Origin: Peptococcaceae bacterium BRH_c8a
GTDB taxonomy: Bacteria > Bacillota > Desulfotomaculia > Desulfotomaculales > Desulfallaceae
NCBI GenBank assembly: GCA_000961575.1
Contig: LADP01000017.1
Location: 1 to 58,383, forward strand
DNA: 58,383 nt
Direction: 5' to 3'
Position 1 is the first letter of the stretch. Every line of letters begins with the position of its first letter. A model generated the notes under the pieces. The model saw only the letters and a program-made list of their open reading frames with translations. It made no database searches and was not told the DNA's origin. Made by a program: the position numbers and the translations under genes. Of the stretch, positions 1 through 9,510 are shown in pieces.

Positions 1-3000
1 AGGACGGCCGAATTCGTCGTAATTGTAGTGGGCCGATGTTTTGCCGTTGATGCCCACCACCTTGGTCACTGTGCCCAGGTCGTCGTGCAGGTAGAACAGG
101 CTGTCCCACTGTTCTTTGTAGACCGTATTCGTACCCGACGGTATCCAGCCGTTATCGTGGTCGTCCAGAGCTAAAAAGTCCATACTTACTAGATTCAGCC
201 CGTAGGTGTAGCGCTGCACCTGGCTGTGTTCGCCGTAGGATAGCAGCAGGTTGTTGTATTCCTTGGTGTAGTCCACCACGTAATGCTGGGCCATGTAGTG
301 ACGGTTGAATTGTTTATCCCAGCCCGGCTTGGGGTTGCCGCCATGTGAAGGCGGCCCCGGGTTTTTGTTTTTGAGTTCTTCTACAAAGGCTGGCGGTCCG
401 CCCGGTCCCGGCGGGAACACCGGTCGGTTGTTGTGCTCGGCGCCGTGGTTTAAGTCGATAATGGCTTGAATTCTGTTGTCCAGCCCGTCGTAGGTGTAGC
501 TGGTAGTGTCACCGAACTTGTTGGTCACTTCAATCAACTGGTTGGCGGCGTCAAAGGCGTAGGTGTTGAATACCTTGCCCTCGCTGCGCATTTCAGTCAG
601 GTTGCCGCGGTTATCGTAGCTGTAGTGCTTGACGTCGCCGTCGTGGTCATACTGTTTGGTTAGTTGGTTCAAGTTGTTGTACTGGTAATATTTAGCCTCT
701 GTATACTCTTTTTCCTGCTCGATTAAGGCAATGCGGTTGCCCAGGGTGTCGTAGTAGTAGTTTTTGTACTCGCCACTGGCTTCCCGCACGCTGATTAGCC
801 GGTTCAATGCGTCATAGGCAAATGTATTCCCTTCGGTTTCTTCGAGCTCGTCTTCATCGAAGGCGTTTTTGCTGACTGCTGTTTTGTTACCCGCCGGGTC
901 GTAGGTGTAGGCGTAAGAGCCGGTTACCTTGCCGGAGGGGTCAATGTGACTGAGCTCGGTAATTTGCGATATGGCGTCGTATTTGTACTTGGTTTTGGTA
1001 CCGCCGGGAAGCAGCTGCTTCACCAGTTCACCCGCCGGGTTGTATTCGTAAGAGGTGGTGCGGCCGAAGGCGTCGGTGACCCCGGCAAGCCGATCAAGCT
1101 GGTCGTACTCATAAGATACCCGGCTGCCGTCGGGGTAGGTTTGGCTTTGTTTTTGCCCGGTGGCGTTCCAGGTGTATTCCTGCACCCGGCCGGCAAAGTC
1201 GGTGACCCGGGTGATGCGGCCCAGGGGGTCCAGATCGAAACTATTATCGCCCAGCCAGTCGGTAAACCCGGTCATGTATCCCCGTGGGTCATAGGTGAAC
1301 GCAACCTGCCGGTTATCGTCGTAGCGGATATTGGTCAGTTGACTGTTTAAATCGTATGCAAAGCCCGTGACAAAGTCGTCCTGGTCTGTGACCCGAACCA
1401 GATTGCCCGCCTCGTCGTATTCGTACCGCACGGTGTTGCCCAGGGCATCTTCCGCCGTTAGCGGTAGATTGCGCCCGTCGTAGGTGTAGTAGGTGGGCTG
1501 GTGGTAGATATCGCTGTTCAGGCAGTCGGCCGGCGCGTAGTACACGGCCTGGCTGACCGAAGCCTGTTCGTCATCATTTTCGGTTTCGTCGCCGATTCCA
1601 GTGATGGATGCTTCTTCTCCATATACGCTGGCGGTGACGGAAGCCTCTTCATCATCACCGTATACCTCTTCGGTTACCGATGTACCGTAAACCGACATGG
1701 TAACGGTGGCGGCGTCCTCTTCCAGGGAGGCCATGGTGGCGAGCAGGATGGAACGGTACTGGTGCACCGCCGTCAGGTTGCCCACCGGGTCGTAGTCATA
1801 CTTGGTATCATGGCCTGCGGCATCGGTAACCCGCGCCAGGCGCATCAGCTTGTCGTAGACGTAGCCGGTGGTATGGCCGTTGGGGTCGGTTACCGAGGCT
1901 ATCTGTCCCCGGGGTGTATATTCAAAGTACTGTGTTTGGCCCAGGGCGTCGGTGATGCTCTCCAGTTGGCCCAGGGAATCGTAGTCATACTCAGTGACCC
2001 GCCCTAGGGGATCGATGGCCCGGGTAACCCGGCTGTTCTTATCGTACCGCCAGCTCTGCCGGTGCCCTTCGGGGTCCGTCAGGCCGGTGAGGTTACCCTG
2101 GGGGTCGTATTCCATCTGCCACACCGCGCCGCCGGGCAGGGTGTGGGTTAAAAGCCGGTCCATTTCGTCGTAGCTGTATTGTTCGGTGTTGCCCAGAGGA
2201 TTCGCAACCGAGACCACCCGGTCGGCGTCGTCGTACTCATAGGATGTAACATGGCCCAGGGGGTCGGTAATGGTTACCAGCCGCCCGGCCAGGTCGTATG
2301 CGTACCCGGTAACGTTATCCAGGGGGTCGGTGACGGAAACCAGCCGGTTTAGCTCGTCGTACTCAAACTCTGTTACGGCCCCCCGGGGGTCTGTTTGCTG
2401 CACCAGGTTGTCGTTGGCATCGTAAGCGTAGCCGGTGGTATGGCCCTCGGGGTCGGTGGCCGCAACCAGCCGGTCCAGTTCGTCGTATGCATATTCCGTG
2501 CGGTGACCGTTGGCGTCGGTCATGGCCGTTACGTTGCCCCGCACGTCGTACTGGTAACGGGTGACGTTGCCCAGCGGGTCGACGATTCTTTCCAACTGGT
2601 CGGCGCCGTTGTAATGGTAGGTGGTGGTATGGCCTTCCTGGTCGGTAACGGTTTTGAGCACACCGTTGTCGTCGTAGTTGTAAGAAACGCTGTGGTCCAG
2701 GGCGTCGGTAACCCGGGTGGTGTTGTCGTTGCCGTCATAGGCAAACCCGGTGGTGGCACCTTCGGGATCGATGACGCTTTTGACGCGGTTGGCCTGATCG
2801 TAGCCGAACCGGGTGGTGTTGTTCAGGGCGTCCACCATCTCCCGGACGTTGCCGGCGGCATCGTGGTCGAAGGACAGGGCGGTCCCGTCGGGCTGTTTAA
2901 TGGTTTCAACCAGACCCCGGTCATTGTAAATGATTTCCGTGACCCGGCCCAGCGGGTCGGTGGTGGCCAAGAGGTTACCGGCGGCGTCGTAATCATAATG

Positions 3001-5013
3001 GTACTCCCGGTCGTCGGGCAGCACCATCAGGGTAGGCTTGTTCAGGTTGTTGTACCGGAACCCGGTGACCCGCTGCAGCGGGTCGGTAATTTGCAGCACG
3101 TTACCCCGGTCGTCATATTCGTAGTCATAGGTGTAGCCCTTCTTGTCGGTGTACGAGGTGACGTTATTGTCATCGTCGTAGGTAAAATGTTCAGTTTGTC
3201 CCAGCGGATCGGTCCGCTTAATCATGCGCAGCTGATCATCATACTGGTTAACGGTGACCCGCTGCAGCTGATCGGTGATGGTGGTGGTTTGGGCAGCTTC
3301 ATTATAGTTAAAGGTATAGATACCGCCCCGGGGGTCGGTTTGCTTGATTACCCGCCCCAGGTCGTCGTATTGGTTTACGTAGCTGCCGTCGCCCCGGGGG
3401 TTATTTAAGGCCGTCATATGGTGTTCGCTGTCGTAATCGTAGGTGATGGTTTCACAATCGGGGCCGGTGAAGGTGGTCAGGTTCAGGTCTTCGTAACCGT
3501 ACTCCACACTTCGCCCGCTCTGGTCGGTAATCTTTTCAATGAAGCCGTCCCGGTTGTAGTCCAGGTGCAGGCTGCCGGAGGCAGTGCTGATTTGCACCAG
3601 CTTCAGGTCATTGTAGGTAAGCTCGGTGTCGTTGCCGTTGGGGTCAGTTATCCGCAGCAAGTAACCGCCACGGTTGAAGGTGTAGGTGGTGCCGTCGGGT
3701 TTTGCTAAGGTGTAGGTGTCGTCATGGTTGCGCGATAGCGTGTTAAACACGCCTTCGGGTGACTTGAAGGTGTTCTGGTCCAGTTCGTAATGCTCCCGGT
3801 GGCCGTCGGCGAATATGACTTCCACATCACCGCCGCGATTAATTAAGAGCCGGTATTCAAAATTATGGTGCCAGTTGGTGCCCAGCCGACCTTCGTAGCT
3901 GTCCAGGCTGTTGTAATACCGGGCGAACCGGATGGGGAAGGCGCCGGATACGATAATATCGGTGTGCTGGTGAATGTAGTTGCCCGTGGCCAGGTTCACG
4001 GGGTCACCGTCGGAGTCGCAGAAGAAAAGTTTTTCTAAACCTAAGCATAATTTCTCCCATAAACTAAGTAATAATTGCATTGGTTCTAAACGCGTATCAT
4101 TGATGGGATTGTGGATTAACAAACGCCAGTAATCTTCAAGGGCGTAGATGTCACTGATGCCGTTATCGTCGGCAATTTTACGCGATTTAGTTGAATCGCC
4201 GTAAAAGTGGCGGGCGATGTTATCCAGGTTCGCCTGAGGCGTGACAATGTATTTTAACAGGTCAAGCTCACCGCTGATGTTCCTTTCTTCTATTTCATAG
4301 TAAATTTCGGTGCCGCCGTCGGGAGTGAGCCGGCTTCTTTCTTCTTCCACGTACTTTTTAGCCGAAATTTTTACCCGGTCAAATTCCCGCAGTTGAATAT
4401 CCAGGGTCCAGGTGCTGCCGGACAGATTGGCTACCCTGATATCACCGTCCACATTAACTCTTACTTCGACAATATTTTCCTCGTCCAGTGGTCCATAAAC
4501 AACGAAGGTGTCTTTTGTTTCATCACCGTACGGTCCTTCGCCCTCCAGGTTGGGGGCGATATTGATGCCGCCGGTAGGGTTGCTGCTGACGATTAAGCTG
4601 CTTATGGATGGGTACATGGAATAGTCGGGCTGTCCCGGCAGGGGTCTGACCACTACCTCGTACACGCCGTCCGGTACGATGCTGCCGCTGTCGTCGGTGC
4701 CGTCCCAGGTTTCCGAGTTCTGGACGTAGCCGCCGGGATAGGTTCTGGCCCCTACCAGGGTGCGCACCAGTTCCCCCCGGGAATTTTTAATTTTTATTGA
4801 GGCGGTATGCTGCAGCTGGAAGTTCCAAAGTATTTTTACGTCGTCCCCGGAGGTGGGGTCGTAAACCGAGGGTTCGAATTTAATGTATTTGGTCGGGGTG
4901 GAATTTGCGTCTTTGGCTCCGGCCAGGCCGGTGGCCAAAATCGCCAGCGTAAGAACCGCCGCCAGAAACAGGCCTAATATCAATAAAGGTAGACGTTGTT
5001 TGATGGATTGCAT
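1..5013 (-). CDS. Giant LysM/Rhs (YD-repeat) surface protein, 3' end outside window
   Basis: Open for 1,671 codons from an ATG at 5013 with an AAGGAGG site to the window edge, with no stop. An N-terminal hydrophobic segment (about residues 8-32) looks like a signal peptide. A FlgD-like Ig segment follows (about 40-130), then a LysM-like segment (about 250-290, containing NLDNIARHFYGDSTK), a DUF6531-like entry domain (about 330-420, NLATGNYIHQHTD) and tens of YD repeats such as YDYDAAGNLLATTDP to the edge. A non-YD acidic linker interrupts the repeats at about residues 1090-1170. Rhs/YD proteins form large shells, often with a variable C-terminal toxin or effector; that end is not visible here. 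It starts 51 bp after the SLH gene and is probably its operon partner under the upstream c-di-GMP riboswitch. Plus-strand ORFs across this gene are shadows. Confidence 0.93.
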   Translation of the reverse strand, partial: MQSIKQRLPLLILGLFLAAVLTLAILATGLAGAKDANSTPTKYIKFEPSVYDPTSGDDVKILWNFQLQHTASIKIKNSRGELVRTLVGARTYPGGYVQNSETWDGTDDSGSIVPDGVYEVVVRPLPGQPDYSMYPSISSLIVSSNPTGGINIAPNLEGEGPYGDETKDTFVVYGPLDEENIVEVRVNVDGDIRVANLSGSTWTLDIQLREFDRVKISAKKYVEEERSRLTPDGGTEIYYEIEERNISGELDLLKYIVTPQANLDNIARHFYGDSTKSRKIADDNGISDIYALEDYWRLLIHNPINDTRLEPMQLLLSLWEKLCLGLEKLFFCDSDGDPVNLATGNYIHQHTDIIVSGAFPIRFARYYNSLDSYEGRLGTNWHHNFEYRLLINRGGDVEVIFADGHREHYELDQNTFKSPEGVFNTLSRNHDDTYTLAKPDGTTYTFNRGGYLLRITDPNGNDTELTYNDLKLVQISTASGSLHLDYNRDGFIEKITDQSGRSVEYGYEDLNLTTFTGPDCETITYDYDSEHHMTALNNPRGDGSYVNQYDDLGRVIKQTDPRGGIYTFNYNEAAQTTTITDQLQRVTVNQYDDQLRMIKRTDPLGQTEHFTYDDDNNVTSYTDKKGYTYDYEYDDRGNVLQITDPLQRVTGFRYNNLNKPTLMVLPDDREYHYDYDAAGNLLATTDPLGRVTEIIYNDRGLVETIKQPDGTALSFDHDAAGNVREMVDALNNTTRFGYDQANRVKSVIDPEGATTGFAYDGNDNTTRVTDALDHSVSYNYDDNGVLKTVTDQEGHTTTYHYNGADQLERIVDPLGNVTRYQYDVRGNVTAMTDANGHRTEYAYDELDRLVAATDPEGHTTGYAYDANDNLVQQTDPRGAVTEFEYDELNRLVSVTDPLDNVTGYAYDLAGRLVTITDPLGHVTSYEYDDADRVVSVANPLGNTEQYSYDEMDRLLTHTLPGGAVWQMEYDPQGNLTGLTDPEGHRQSWRYDKNSRVTRAIDPLGRVTEYDYDSLGQLESITDALGQTQYFEYTPRGQIASVTDPNGHTTGYVYDKLMRLARVTDAAGHDTKYDYDPVGNLTAVHQYRSILLATMASLEEDAATVTMSVYGTSVTEEVYGDDEEASVTASVYGEEASITGIGDETENDDEQASVSQAVYYAPADCLNSDIYHQPTYYTYDGRNLPLTAEDALGNTVRYEYDEAGNLVRVTDQDDFVTGFAYDLNSQLTNIRYDDNRQVAFTYDPRGYMTGFTDWLGDNSFDLDPLGRITRVTDFAGRVQEYTWNATGQKQSQTYPDGSRVSYEYDQLDRLAGVTDAFGRTTSYEYNPAGELVKQLLPGGTKTKYKYDAISQITELSHIDPSGKVTGSYAYTYDPAGNKTAVSKNAFDEDELEETEGNTFAYDALNRLISVREASGEYKNYYYDTLGNRIALIEQEKEYTEAKYYQYNNLNQLTKQYDHDGDVKHYSYDNRGNLTEMRSEGKVFNTYAFDAANQLIEVTNKFGDTTSYTYDGLDNRIQAIIDLNHGAEHNNRPVFPPGPGGPPAFVEELKNKNPGPPSHGGNPKPGWDKQFNRHYMAQHYVVDYTKEYNNLLLSYGEHSQVQRYTYGLNLVSMDFLALDDHDNGWIPSGTNTVYKEQWDSLFYLHDDLGTVTKVVGINGKTSAHYNYDEFGRP

Positions 5014-5063
5014 TTTTTGCCTCCTTGAAAAAAACTTTGTAGATGACTGATTGCTTTAGATAA

Positions 5064-6962
5064 CTAAATTCTCTTTTCCCGTTCCAGCAGCCGGTACAGT
5101 ATTACGGAGGCCTCGGCCCGGGTGGTTTCGGCGCCGGGGTTCAGCCGGTTGTTATAGCCGCTTACCAGGCCCAAACTTACGGCGGTGCTCAGGGCTTCCT
5201 CGGCCCACGGGCTGATTTCGCCCCGGTCGCTAAAGCCGGACAGGTGGTCGTCTCCCGCCACCGTTTCAGCGCCGCTGTAGCGTATCAGCATAGCAGTCAT
5301 TTCTTCCCGGGTGATAGTTTGGCCGGGCATAAATTTGTTGCCGGGGTAGCCGCCCACCCAGCCGTTCTGCCGGGCTGTTTCTATGGCCGCGGCGGCCCAG
5401 TGGTCCGCCGGGACATCGGTGAATCCCGCGCTGTCCCGGGCTTGGGCAGGCGTGCGGCTGCAGTTGGCCAGCAGGGCCACGAATTCAGCCCGGGTAATTT
5501 TTTGTTCGGGCCGGAAGGTGTTATCGTTAAAACCGTTCACTATCCCGTGCGATGCCAGCACTTGTACGTCGCTGCCGCTCCAGTGGCCGGCCAGGTCTTT
5601 GAATGATACCGGTTTAATCAGCACGGCCACCGGGGCAAGGGTTTGTAGCTCTGCAGACAGGGTGTTTTGTTTTTCCCTGGCACCGGGCAGGTATACCCAG
5701 GTGTCCCCCTGCTGTTGATAAAGGGCGGCTTTTCTGTAATCCGCCTGGTCTTCGGGTAATGTAAAGGTTATGGTTACCGTAACCGGTTTTTGGGCGGCGG
5801 TTCCGTCAACCACCGGTGTATATACCGGGGTTACCGGTAGAAATTCGTCAATTTGTGCTTCGTCTTGCCGCAGGGTTAGTTCCACGTCTGTGGGGAAGGT
5901 GTCAGGGGCAAAGTCGAATACCGCCTGCCCGTCGGGCGAGGTGATGTTGTTCTGTTGGGCGGCTTTTAAGGTAACTTCAAATGATATAGAGACGTGGGAG
6001 ATGGTTATGCCGCTGCTGTTTGATGACTCGTTTGGCCTGGCTGGCAGCGGCTGCGTGGTGATATTGCTTCCTTTAACCGTGATGATTTGATTACCTTGCA
6101 GCAGCACTTGGTCCAGGTTTACGCTGCCCAGGTCGAGGGGGGTTTGGGTACCGGTGTCGGTATCCTGCAGCACCAGCCCGCTGTCCGTGGAGATAAGCAG
6201 GTTGCTGCCGGACATGGATACGGGCAGGTGGTCGCCCGCGCCCGAGGTGATGTCTTTTGTTTCACCCGTGGCGGGGTTGTGCAGTTTAACCTGGTAAGAG
6301 CCGTTCTCCTTTTGGGCGTAGGCCACCCGGCCGTTGTCCACCGCCAGCAGGAAGTTGATGTCCCGGCCGGAGGTAACCTGTTTATCCCGGCCGGAGTTGT
6401 AAACGTAAAGGTCGTTGCCGCCGTTGCGGAAGTCGATCCAGGCGGCGGTTTGGCCGTCGAATTTGAGGCCGGTGGGGTTGGTTAGCGTGGAGGTGATTAC
6501 TTCGGTGCTGCCGCCGGAGATATCGTAAAGACAGATGTCCCTTTTACCGAAATCGTAGCCGGTCCAGAGCACTTTGCCGTTCGTTATTTGCGGTTCCTGG
6601 TGGCTGTAGCCGGTGGCGGGGGATATTTTTTGGGTGCTTTGGGTGTTGATATCATACAGGTAAATGCTAAAACCGCCGAGGTCGGAGTCGGGGTCGTCGC
6701 GGTTGTCCTGCCATACTATGTAGTCGTCCCAGATGTCGGGATAGCCCTGAGTGTGGGGGTCGTCGGTGATTCTGGTAATTTCACCGCTGGTGATGTCGTG
6801 CATGAAAATTTCCCAGTTATTCTCGTACCAAGCCATGTAGACCTGCCGGTCGCCGGTAATACTGGTACCTGTTGGAGCAGGGTAGGCGGCGCCGGCCGGG
6901 CCGGCGGGGAATACGAAAAGCAGGGTTATTGCCAGTAACATTGTTAGCAAGATAGTGCGCAT
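5064..6962 (-). CDS. Secreted beta-propeller protein with three C-terminal SLH domains
   Basis: This 632-residue protein has a classic signal peptide (residues 1-26, cut near AGAAYP). Residues ~30-310 hold repeated TolB/WD40-like blades (ITSGEITRITDDPHTQGYPD, WDDYIVWQDNRDD). A beta-rich middle region spans about 315-445. Three S-layer homology domains fill 450-632 (DLAGHWSGSDV, DVPADHWAAAAIETA, SPWAEEALSTA). SLH domains bind secondary wall polymers, so the protein should sit on the cell surface. The start has an AAGGAGGAG site directly after the riboswitch terminator. The Rhs-type gene follows 51 bp downstream, so the two probably act together at the envelope. The ligand or substrate of the propeller cannot be read from sequence. 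Confidence 0.92.
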   Translation of the reverse strand: MRTILLTMLLAITLLFVFPAGPAGAAYPAPTGTSITGDRQVYMAWYENNWEIFMHDITSGEITRITDDPHTQGYPDIWDDYIVWQDNRDDPDSDLGGFSIYLYDINTQSTQKISPATGYSHQEPQITNGKVLWTGYDFGKRDICLYDISGGSTEVITSTLTNPTGLKFDGQTAAWIDFRNGGNDLYVYNSGRDKQVTSGRDINFLLAVDNGRVAYAQKENGSYQVKLHNPATGETKDITSGAGDHLPVSMSGSNLLISTDSGLVLQDTDTGTQTPLDLGSVNLDQVLLQGNQIITVKGSNITTQPLPARPNESSNSSGITISHVSISFEVTLKAAQQNNITSPDGQAVFDFAPDTFPTDVELTLRQDEAQIDEFLPVTPVYTPVVDGTAAQKPVTVTITFTLPEDQADYRKAALYQQQGDTWVYLPGAREKQNTLSAELQTLAPVAVLIKPVSFKDLAGHWSGSDVQVLASHGIVNGFNDNTFRPEQKITRAEFVALLANCSRTPAQARDSAGFTDVPADHWAAAAIETARQNGWVGGYPGNKFMPGQTITREEMTAMLIRYSGAETVAGDDHLSGFSDRGEISPWAEEALSTAVSLGLVSGYNNRLNPGAETTRAEASVILYRLLEREKRI

Positions 6963-7000
6963 TGTGGCTCCTCCTTTGTTATTGCCACGGCAACTAAAAA

Positions 7001-7038
7001 CAAAAAAGCCTACCCCGCGCGTCTACAACTGGGTAAGC
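7001..7038 (-). terminator. Intrinsic terminator of the first c-di-GMP riboswitch
   Basis: On the minus strand GCTTACCC pairs with GGGTAGGC (one G-U) and is followed by a T-rich run. It lies between the aptamer (7067-7141) and the SLH gene start, the position expected for an expression platform that ends transcription early. Confidence 0.8.
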
Positions 7039-7066
7039 TGTCTATTGTTTTATGCATGTATCCTTC

Positions 7067-7141
7067 GGTAACCCGGCTGCCGTTGCAGTGCTCCTGCTTT
7101 AGACCCGTGGCTTTGCGTCCCCGTCTTTCGACAGGTTTGCC
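7067..7141 (-). ncRNA. c-di-GMP-I riboswitch (GEMM-I) upstream of the SLH/Rhs operon
   Basis: The minus strand reads GGCAAACC, then a GAAA-type tetraloop hairpin, then GGGGACGCAAAGCC, GGGTCTAAAG and GGCAGCCGGGTTACC. These are the conserved blocks of the class-I c-di-GMP aptamer in the correct order and spacing (75 nt). The ligand follows from the family. The sense of control (on or off) is inferred only from the terminator just downstream. Confidence 0.93.
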
Positions 7142-7192
7142 TTTTTCGAAATACTATTTTTTACTTATTTAGTTACTGTGCCATTATACTAC

Positions 7193-7221
7193 AAATTTTC
7201 CCTAGCCAAAAAACTTTCGTT
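7193..7221 (-). promoter_or_regulatory. Probable sigma-A promoter for the riboswitch/SLH/Rhs operon
   Basis: A perfect TATAAT -10 (plus 7193-7198) stands about 50 nt before the aptamer. A poor -35 (TTGGCT, about 15 bp upstream) makes the exact call tentative. Confidence 0.5.
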
Positions 7222-7463
7222 CGTATTATTCCGGGAAGTTTCGACAAAGCAATTTATTGAACATGTGACAATTCCAGTGGAAAGTAGGAAACAATGAACT
7301 ACTGGGCCATGAACTGCTAAAAAATTTTCCCAGCCGGGGTATGAGGAAAACGAACGAAAGCGGTGTAGCTATAACTTGGGAACCTGGCAATATGTAATTT
7401 CGTCCATTAAATAAATAACTGGTAAGGGTTTCAACCATTGGCTGAAACAGGAGGGATAAAGGT

Positions 7464-8117
7464 ATGATTTATTTCACCAAAGATTGGTGCAGGGAAATGC
7501 AGGTAACGAGTTTCTTAGCTTTTCCTGAAACAAAGGAAGAATGGGATAATAATCTTGAACATTTCAAAACAATGGGGCTAGATTATAAAAAATTATACAA
7601 GCAGGACTTGATCGCACATAAAGTTGACTTATTAAAATTTCTGCCTGAATCATTCCACCCTTATATTTATAACGAAACGCTTAATTCCGAATATCCTTCG
7701 CCAGAGCTAAAAAAAATGGCTGAACAATGGCGGGAGGATTACCTTGAAAGAATAAATGCTGTTGCCAATGAATACAACCAATATTACAACTCGATCAAAG
7801 AAACGCTGCCCGAAAATGCTGTTCGGTTACACGAAAATTCATTGCATGATGCCAGTGTACTGTCATTTGCAGCTCCCTCCAGGGATACGTTTGAAATAAT
7901 ATTGGATTGCCGAGGGGGATTTCATTACTTCACAGACATTAAACTCACTTTTGTAGGAGTAAAAGAACTCTCTGTTCCCGATAAACTTGAAGGTACATAC
8001 TGGCTTTATAATGAAGTTTACGCTACAAAAGAAGGATTTGAGCTTCACGTTTTATTTCATCCTCTAACAGAGTTCACCATTGTTGCGGAGAGTGTATTTA
8101 TTGATGAACTTAATTGA
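7464..8117 (+). CDS. DUF4085-like hypothetical protein
   Basis: This 217-residue soluble protein has an ATG preceded by AGGAGGG. It begins MIYFTKDWCREMQ and has a charged helical first half (residues 1-110) and a beta-rich second half (residues ~115-217, LHDASVLSFAAPSRD). That outline resembles the DUF4085 family of Firmicutes, whose role is unknown. No catalytic motif is evident and there is no signal peptide. It is a single gene on the plus strand at the start of the accessory region; the family assignment is from memory of its N-terminus. Confidence 0.75.
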   Translation: MIYFTKDWCREMQVTSFLAFPETKEEWDNNLEHFKTMGLDYKKLYKQDLIAHKVDLLKFLPESFHPYIYNETLNSEYPSPELKKMAEQWREDYLERINAVANEYNQYYNSIKETLPENAVRLHENSLHDASVLSFAAPSRDTFEIILDCRGGFHYFTDIKLTFVGVKELSVPDKLEGTYWLYNEVYATKEGFELHVLFHPLTEFTIVAESVFIDELN

Positions 8118-8236
8118 GTCAACCCGGAATACACTGAAACCTGCTGCCACTTTAATCTGCAGCAATGCGGGCTGATCCACTGGTTTAATAAAAAAGTTAA
8201 GATGATTTATTAAATGTCCAAGGAGTGTGTCATACC

Positions 8237-8620
8237 ATGAAACAAATATCGCTCGGGTTATTTGGCGTTATTACGGTGGTTCCATTTATGGCCATAGGAT
8301 ATTTGATAATTGATTTACCGTATTATTATTTTATCGGATCTATCCTATTCGGTTTGATTCATTTATTACTGGCTTTATTTGCCAGGAAAGGTTTAATTAA
8401 ACCTAACGAGTACTACAAAAATAAAAAAGATTTAATAAATATCGGCATATTGGGAGTGGGTTTGTCCTTGGCTTGTACTTTTTTAATGTACGCATTGCCA
8501 GATTATAAACAAAATATTTTTAGTATTACCCCTTTAATTTATGGCTTCATTATATCTTTATATGTTCTAATAAACCAAAAAATAGAGAAAGGTAAAATAA
8601 AAAATAATCAGAGGTGCTAA
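8237..8620 (+). CDS. Small four-helix membrane protein, function unknown
   Basis: The 127-residue protein has four hydrophobic stretches (about residues 5-27, 30-50, 70-90 and 98-116) separated by short charged loops. The ATG at 8237 is preferred over an upstream in-frame GTG (8225) because AGGAG lies at 8221-8225, 11 nt before it. It ends in a lysine/asparagine-rich tail. No family recognised. Confidence 0.65.
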   Translation: MKQISLGLFGVITVVPFMAIGYLIIDLPYYYFIGSILFGLIHLLLALFARKGLIKPNEYYKNKKDLINIGILGVGLSLACTFLMYALPDYKQNIFSITPLIYGFIISLYVLINQKIEKGKIKNNQRC

Positions 8621-8768
8621 AAATTACAGAACCGAATCCGAATGAAATATTTCCATTGAAATGGCTTGGGTAAACCATAGTAAATTGACAATTTGATTCT
8701 CAAACTTTAGTGAAACGGACAATCATTGTTAAATTTCGAGAATGATGCAGTAAAGTTTAGAATGAACA

Positions 8769-8793
8769 AAAGACCGGGTATCACTCGGTCTTT
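8769..8793. terminator. Short terminator-like hairpin
   Basis: AAAGACCG and CGGTCTTT form a perfect 8-bp stem with a 9-nt loop. The rest of 8621-8950 is AT-rich and without a credible gene. A weak inverted pair (about 8695-8709 and 8752-8765) may be decayed insertion-sequence DNA. Confidence 0.55.
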
Positions 8794-8950
8794 ATATTGC
8801 GCATCTTCCTTGTTATACGTAGTAATAATATGGCTTTACTATTCGCAGACATAATTCGACACTATTTTTCCAATACATCACAAGGTTTTGAAATATAATC
8901 TAGAACTCAAGAACTACTCGTTAAAAAGCAAAGTAAGGAGTTGGTCTGCC

Positions 8951-9182
8951 ATGACTGATTTATACCAAATTTTTTTATACTATTGGGTTTATTATTGAAG
9001 TTTTTTTGAGATTTATACTTCTTGTTGCCGGCTTACTATTTTTGGGTGCCCTATTACTTCGGTATCTTTGGAATACCACAATACCAGAGTTATTTAACTT
9101 GAAGCCAGTAACCTATTGGCAGGCATTGAGACTTCTAATTTTAGCTAGTCTACTTTTTGGTGGCCCGAACTTAATTAATTGA
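8951..9182 (+). pseudogene. Small membrane protein split by a frameshift at a T run
   Basis: An ATG at 8951 behind AAGGAG opens MTDLYQIF and then stops after 15 codons. Shifting one frame at the run of seven or more T near 8970 continues as FYTIGFIIEVFLRFILLVAG and ends with TYWQALRLLILASLLFGG and a stop at 9182. The C-terminal pattern (PELF...YWQAL.LL..S.LFGG) is typical of a widespread small integral membrane protein. It is either a disrupted gene, a slippage-prone gene, or a sequencing error in the homopolymer. Confidence 0.7.
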
Positions 9183-9251
9183 CACACTAAATTCCTGATG
9201 TCGCATAATTTAGCTAATGCACATCACAAACAGGCTTTGAAGGTGCACCAA

Positions 9252-9290
9252 ATGGAAGCTATTATAGCCTTTTTTAGCTATAAAAATTTT
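9252..9290 (+). other. Orphan copy of the first codons of the 18277 membrane protein gene
   Basis: The plus strand reads MEAIIAFFSYKN, nearly identical to MEAVISFFSYKN at the start of the minus-strand gene 18062-18277. The preceding bases (ACCAAATGG) are also shared. After these codons the frame continues into unrelated antisense sequence. It is best read as a recombination scar. Confidence 0.6.
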
Positions 9291-9451
9291 ACAGAACCAC
9301 GGACGTGTGTCTTGAACCACTCTTTTACGTTGATCCATTCTTCTTGGACATCGAGTTCTCCGGACATTATATGTTCCAGTATACTTGTGATGTTAAAGCG
9401 AAAAATACCATTTGCGTACAATTCATCGCCTTCTTTAGCAGGAAAAGGCAT
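9278..9451 (-). pseudogene. Gene remnant, C-terminal fragment of a hypothetical protein
   Basis: The minus strand codes MPFPAKEGDELYANGIFRFN through to a stop at 9278 (57 residues). The composition is protein-like (DVQEEWINVKEWFK), but there is no ribosome site and an in-frame stop lies seven codons before the ATG. It lies between the orphan 5' copy at 9252 and the duplicated unit, consistent with a truncated gene. Confidence 0.55.
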
Positions 9452-9510
9452 ATATTTTTTATCAAGTTTGATTTTCTGTTTTTATTCATCAAGTTCCAAG
9501 CTTTTGTTCA

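Noticed and set aside
466-4596. Several plus-strand ORFs of up to 337 codons
   Set aside because: They are shadows of the Rhs gene on the minus strand: repetitive, valine/glycine-rich and without ribosome sites.
5244-6938. Plus-strand ORFs opposite the SLH gene
   Set aside because: They lie wholly inside the SLH protein gene, which has clear domains, a signal peptide and a ribosome site.
7226-7438. Minus-strand 70-codon ORF
   Set aside because: No ribosome site and a composition unlike a protein; it lies in the leader region between divergent transcription units.
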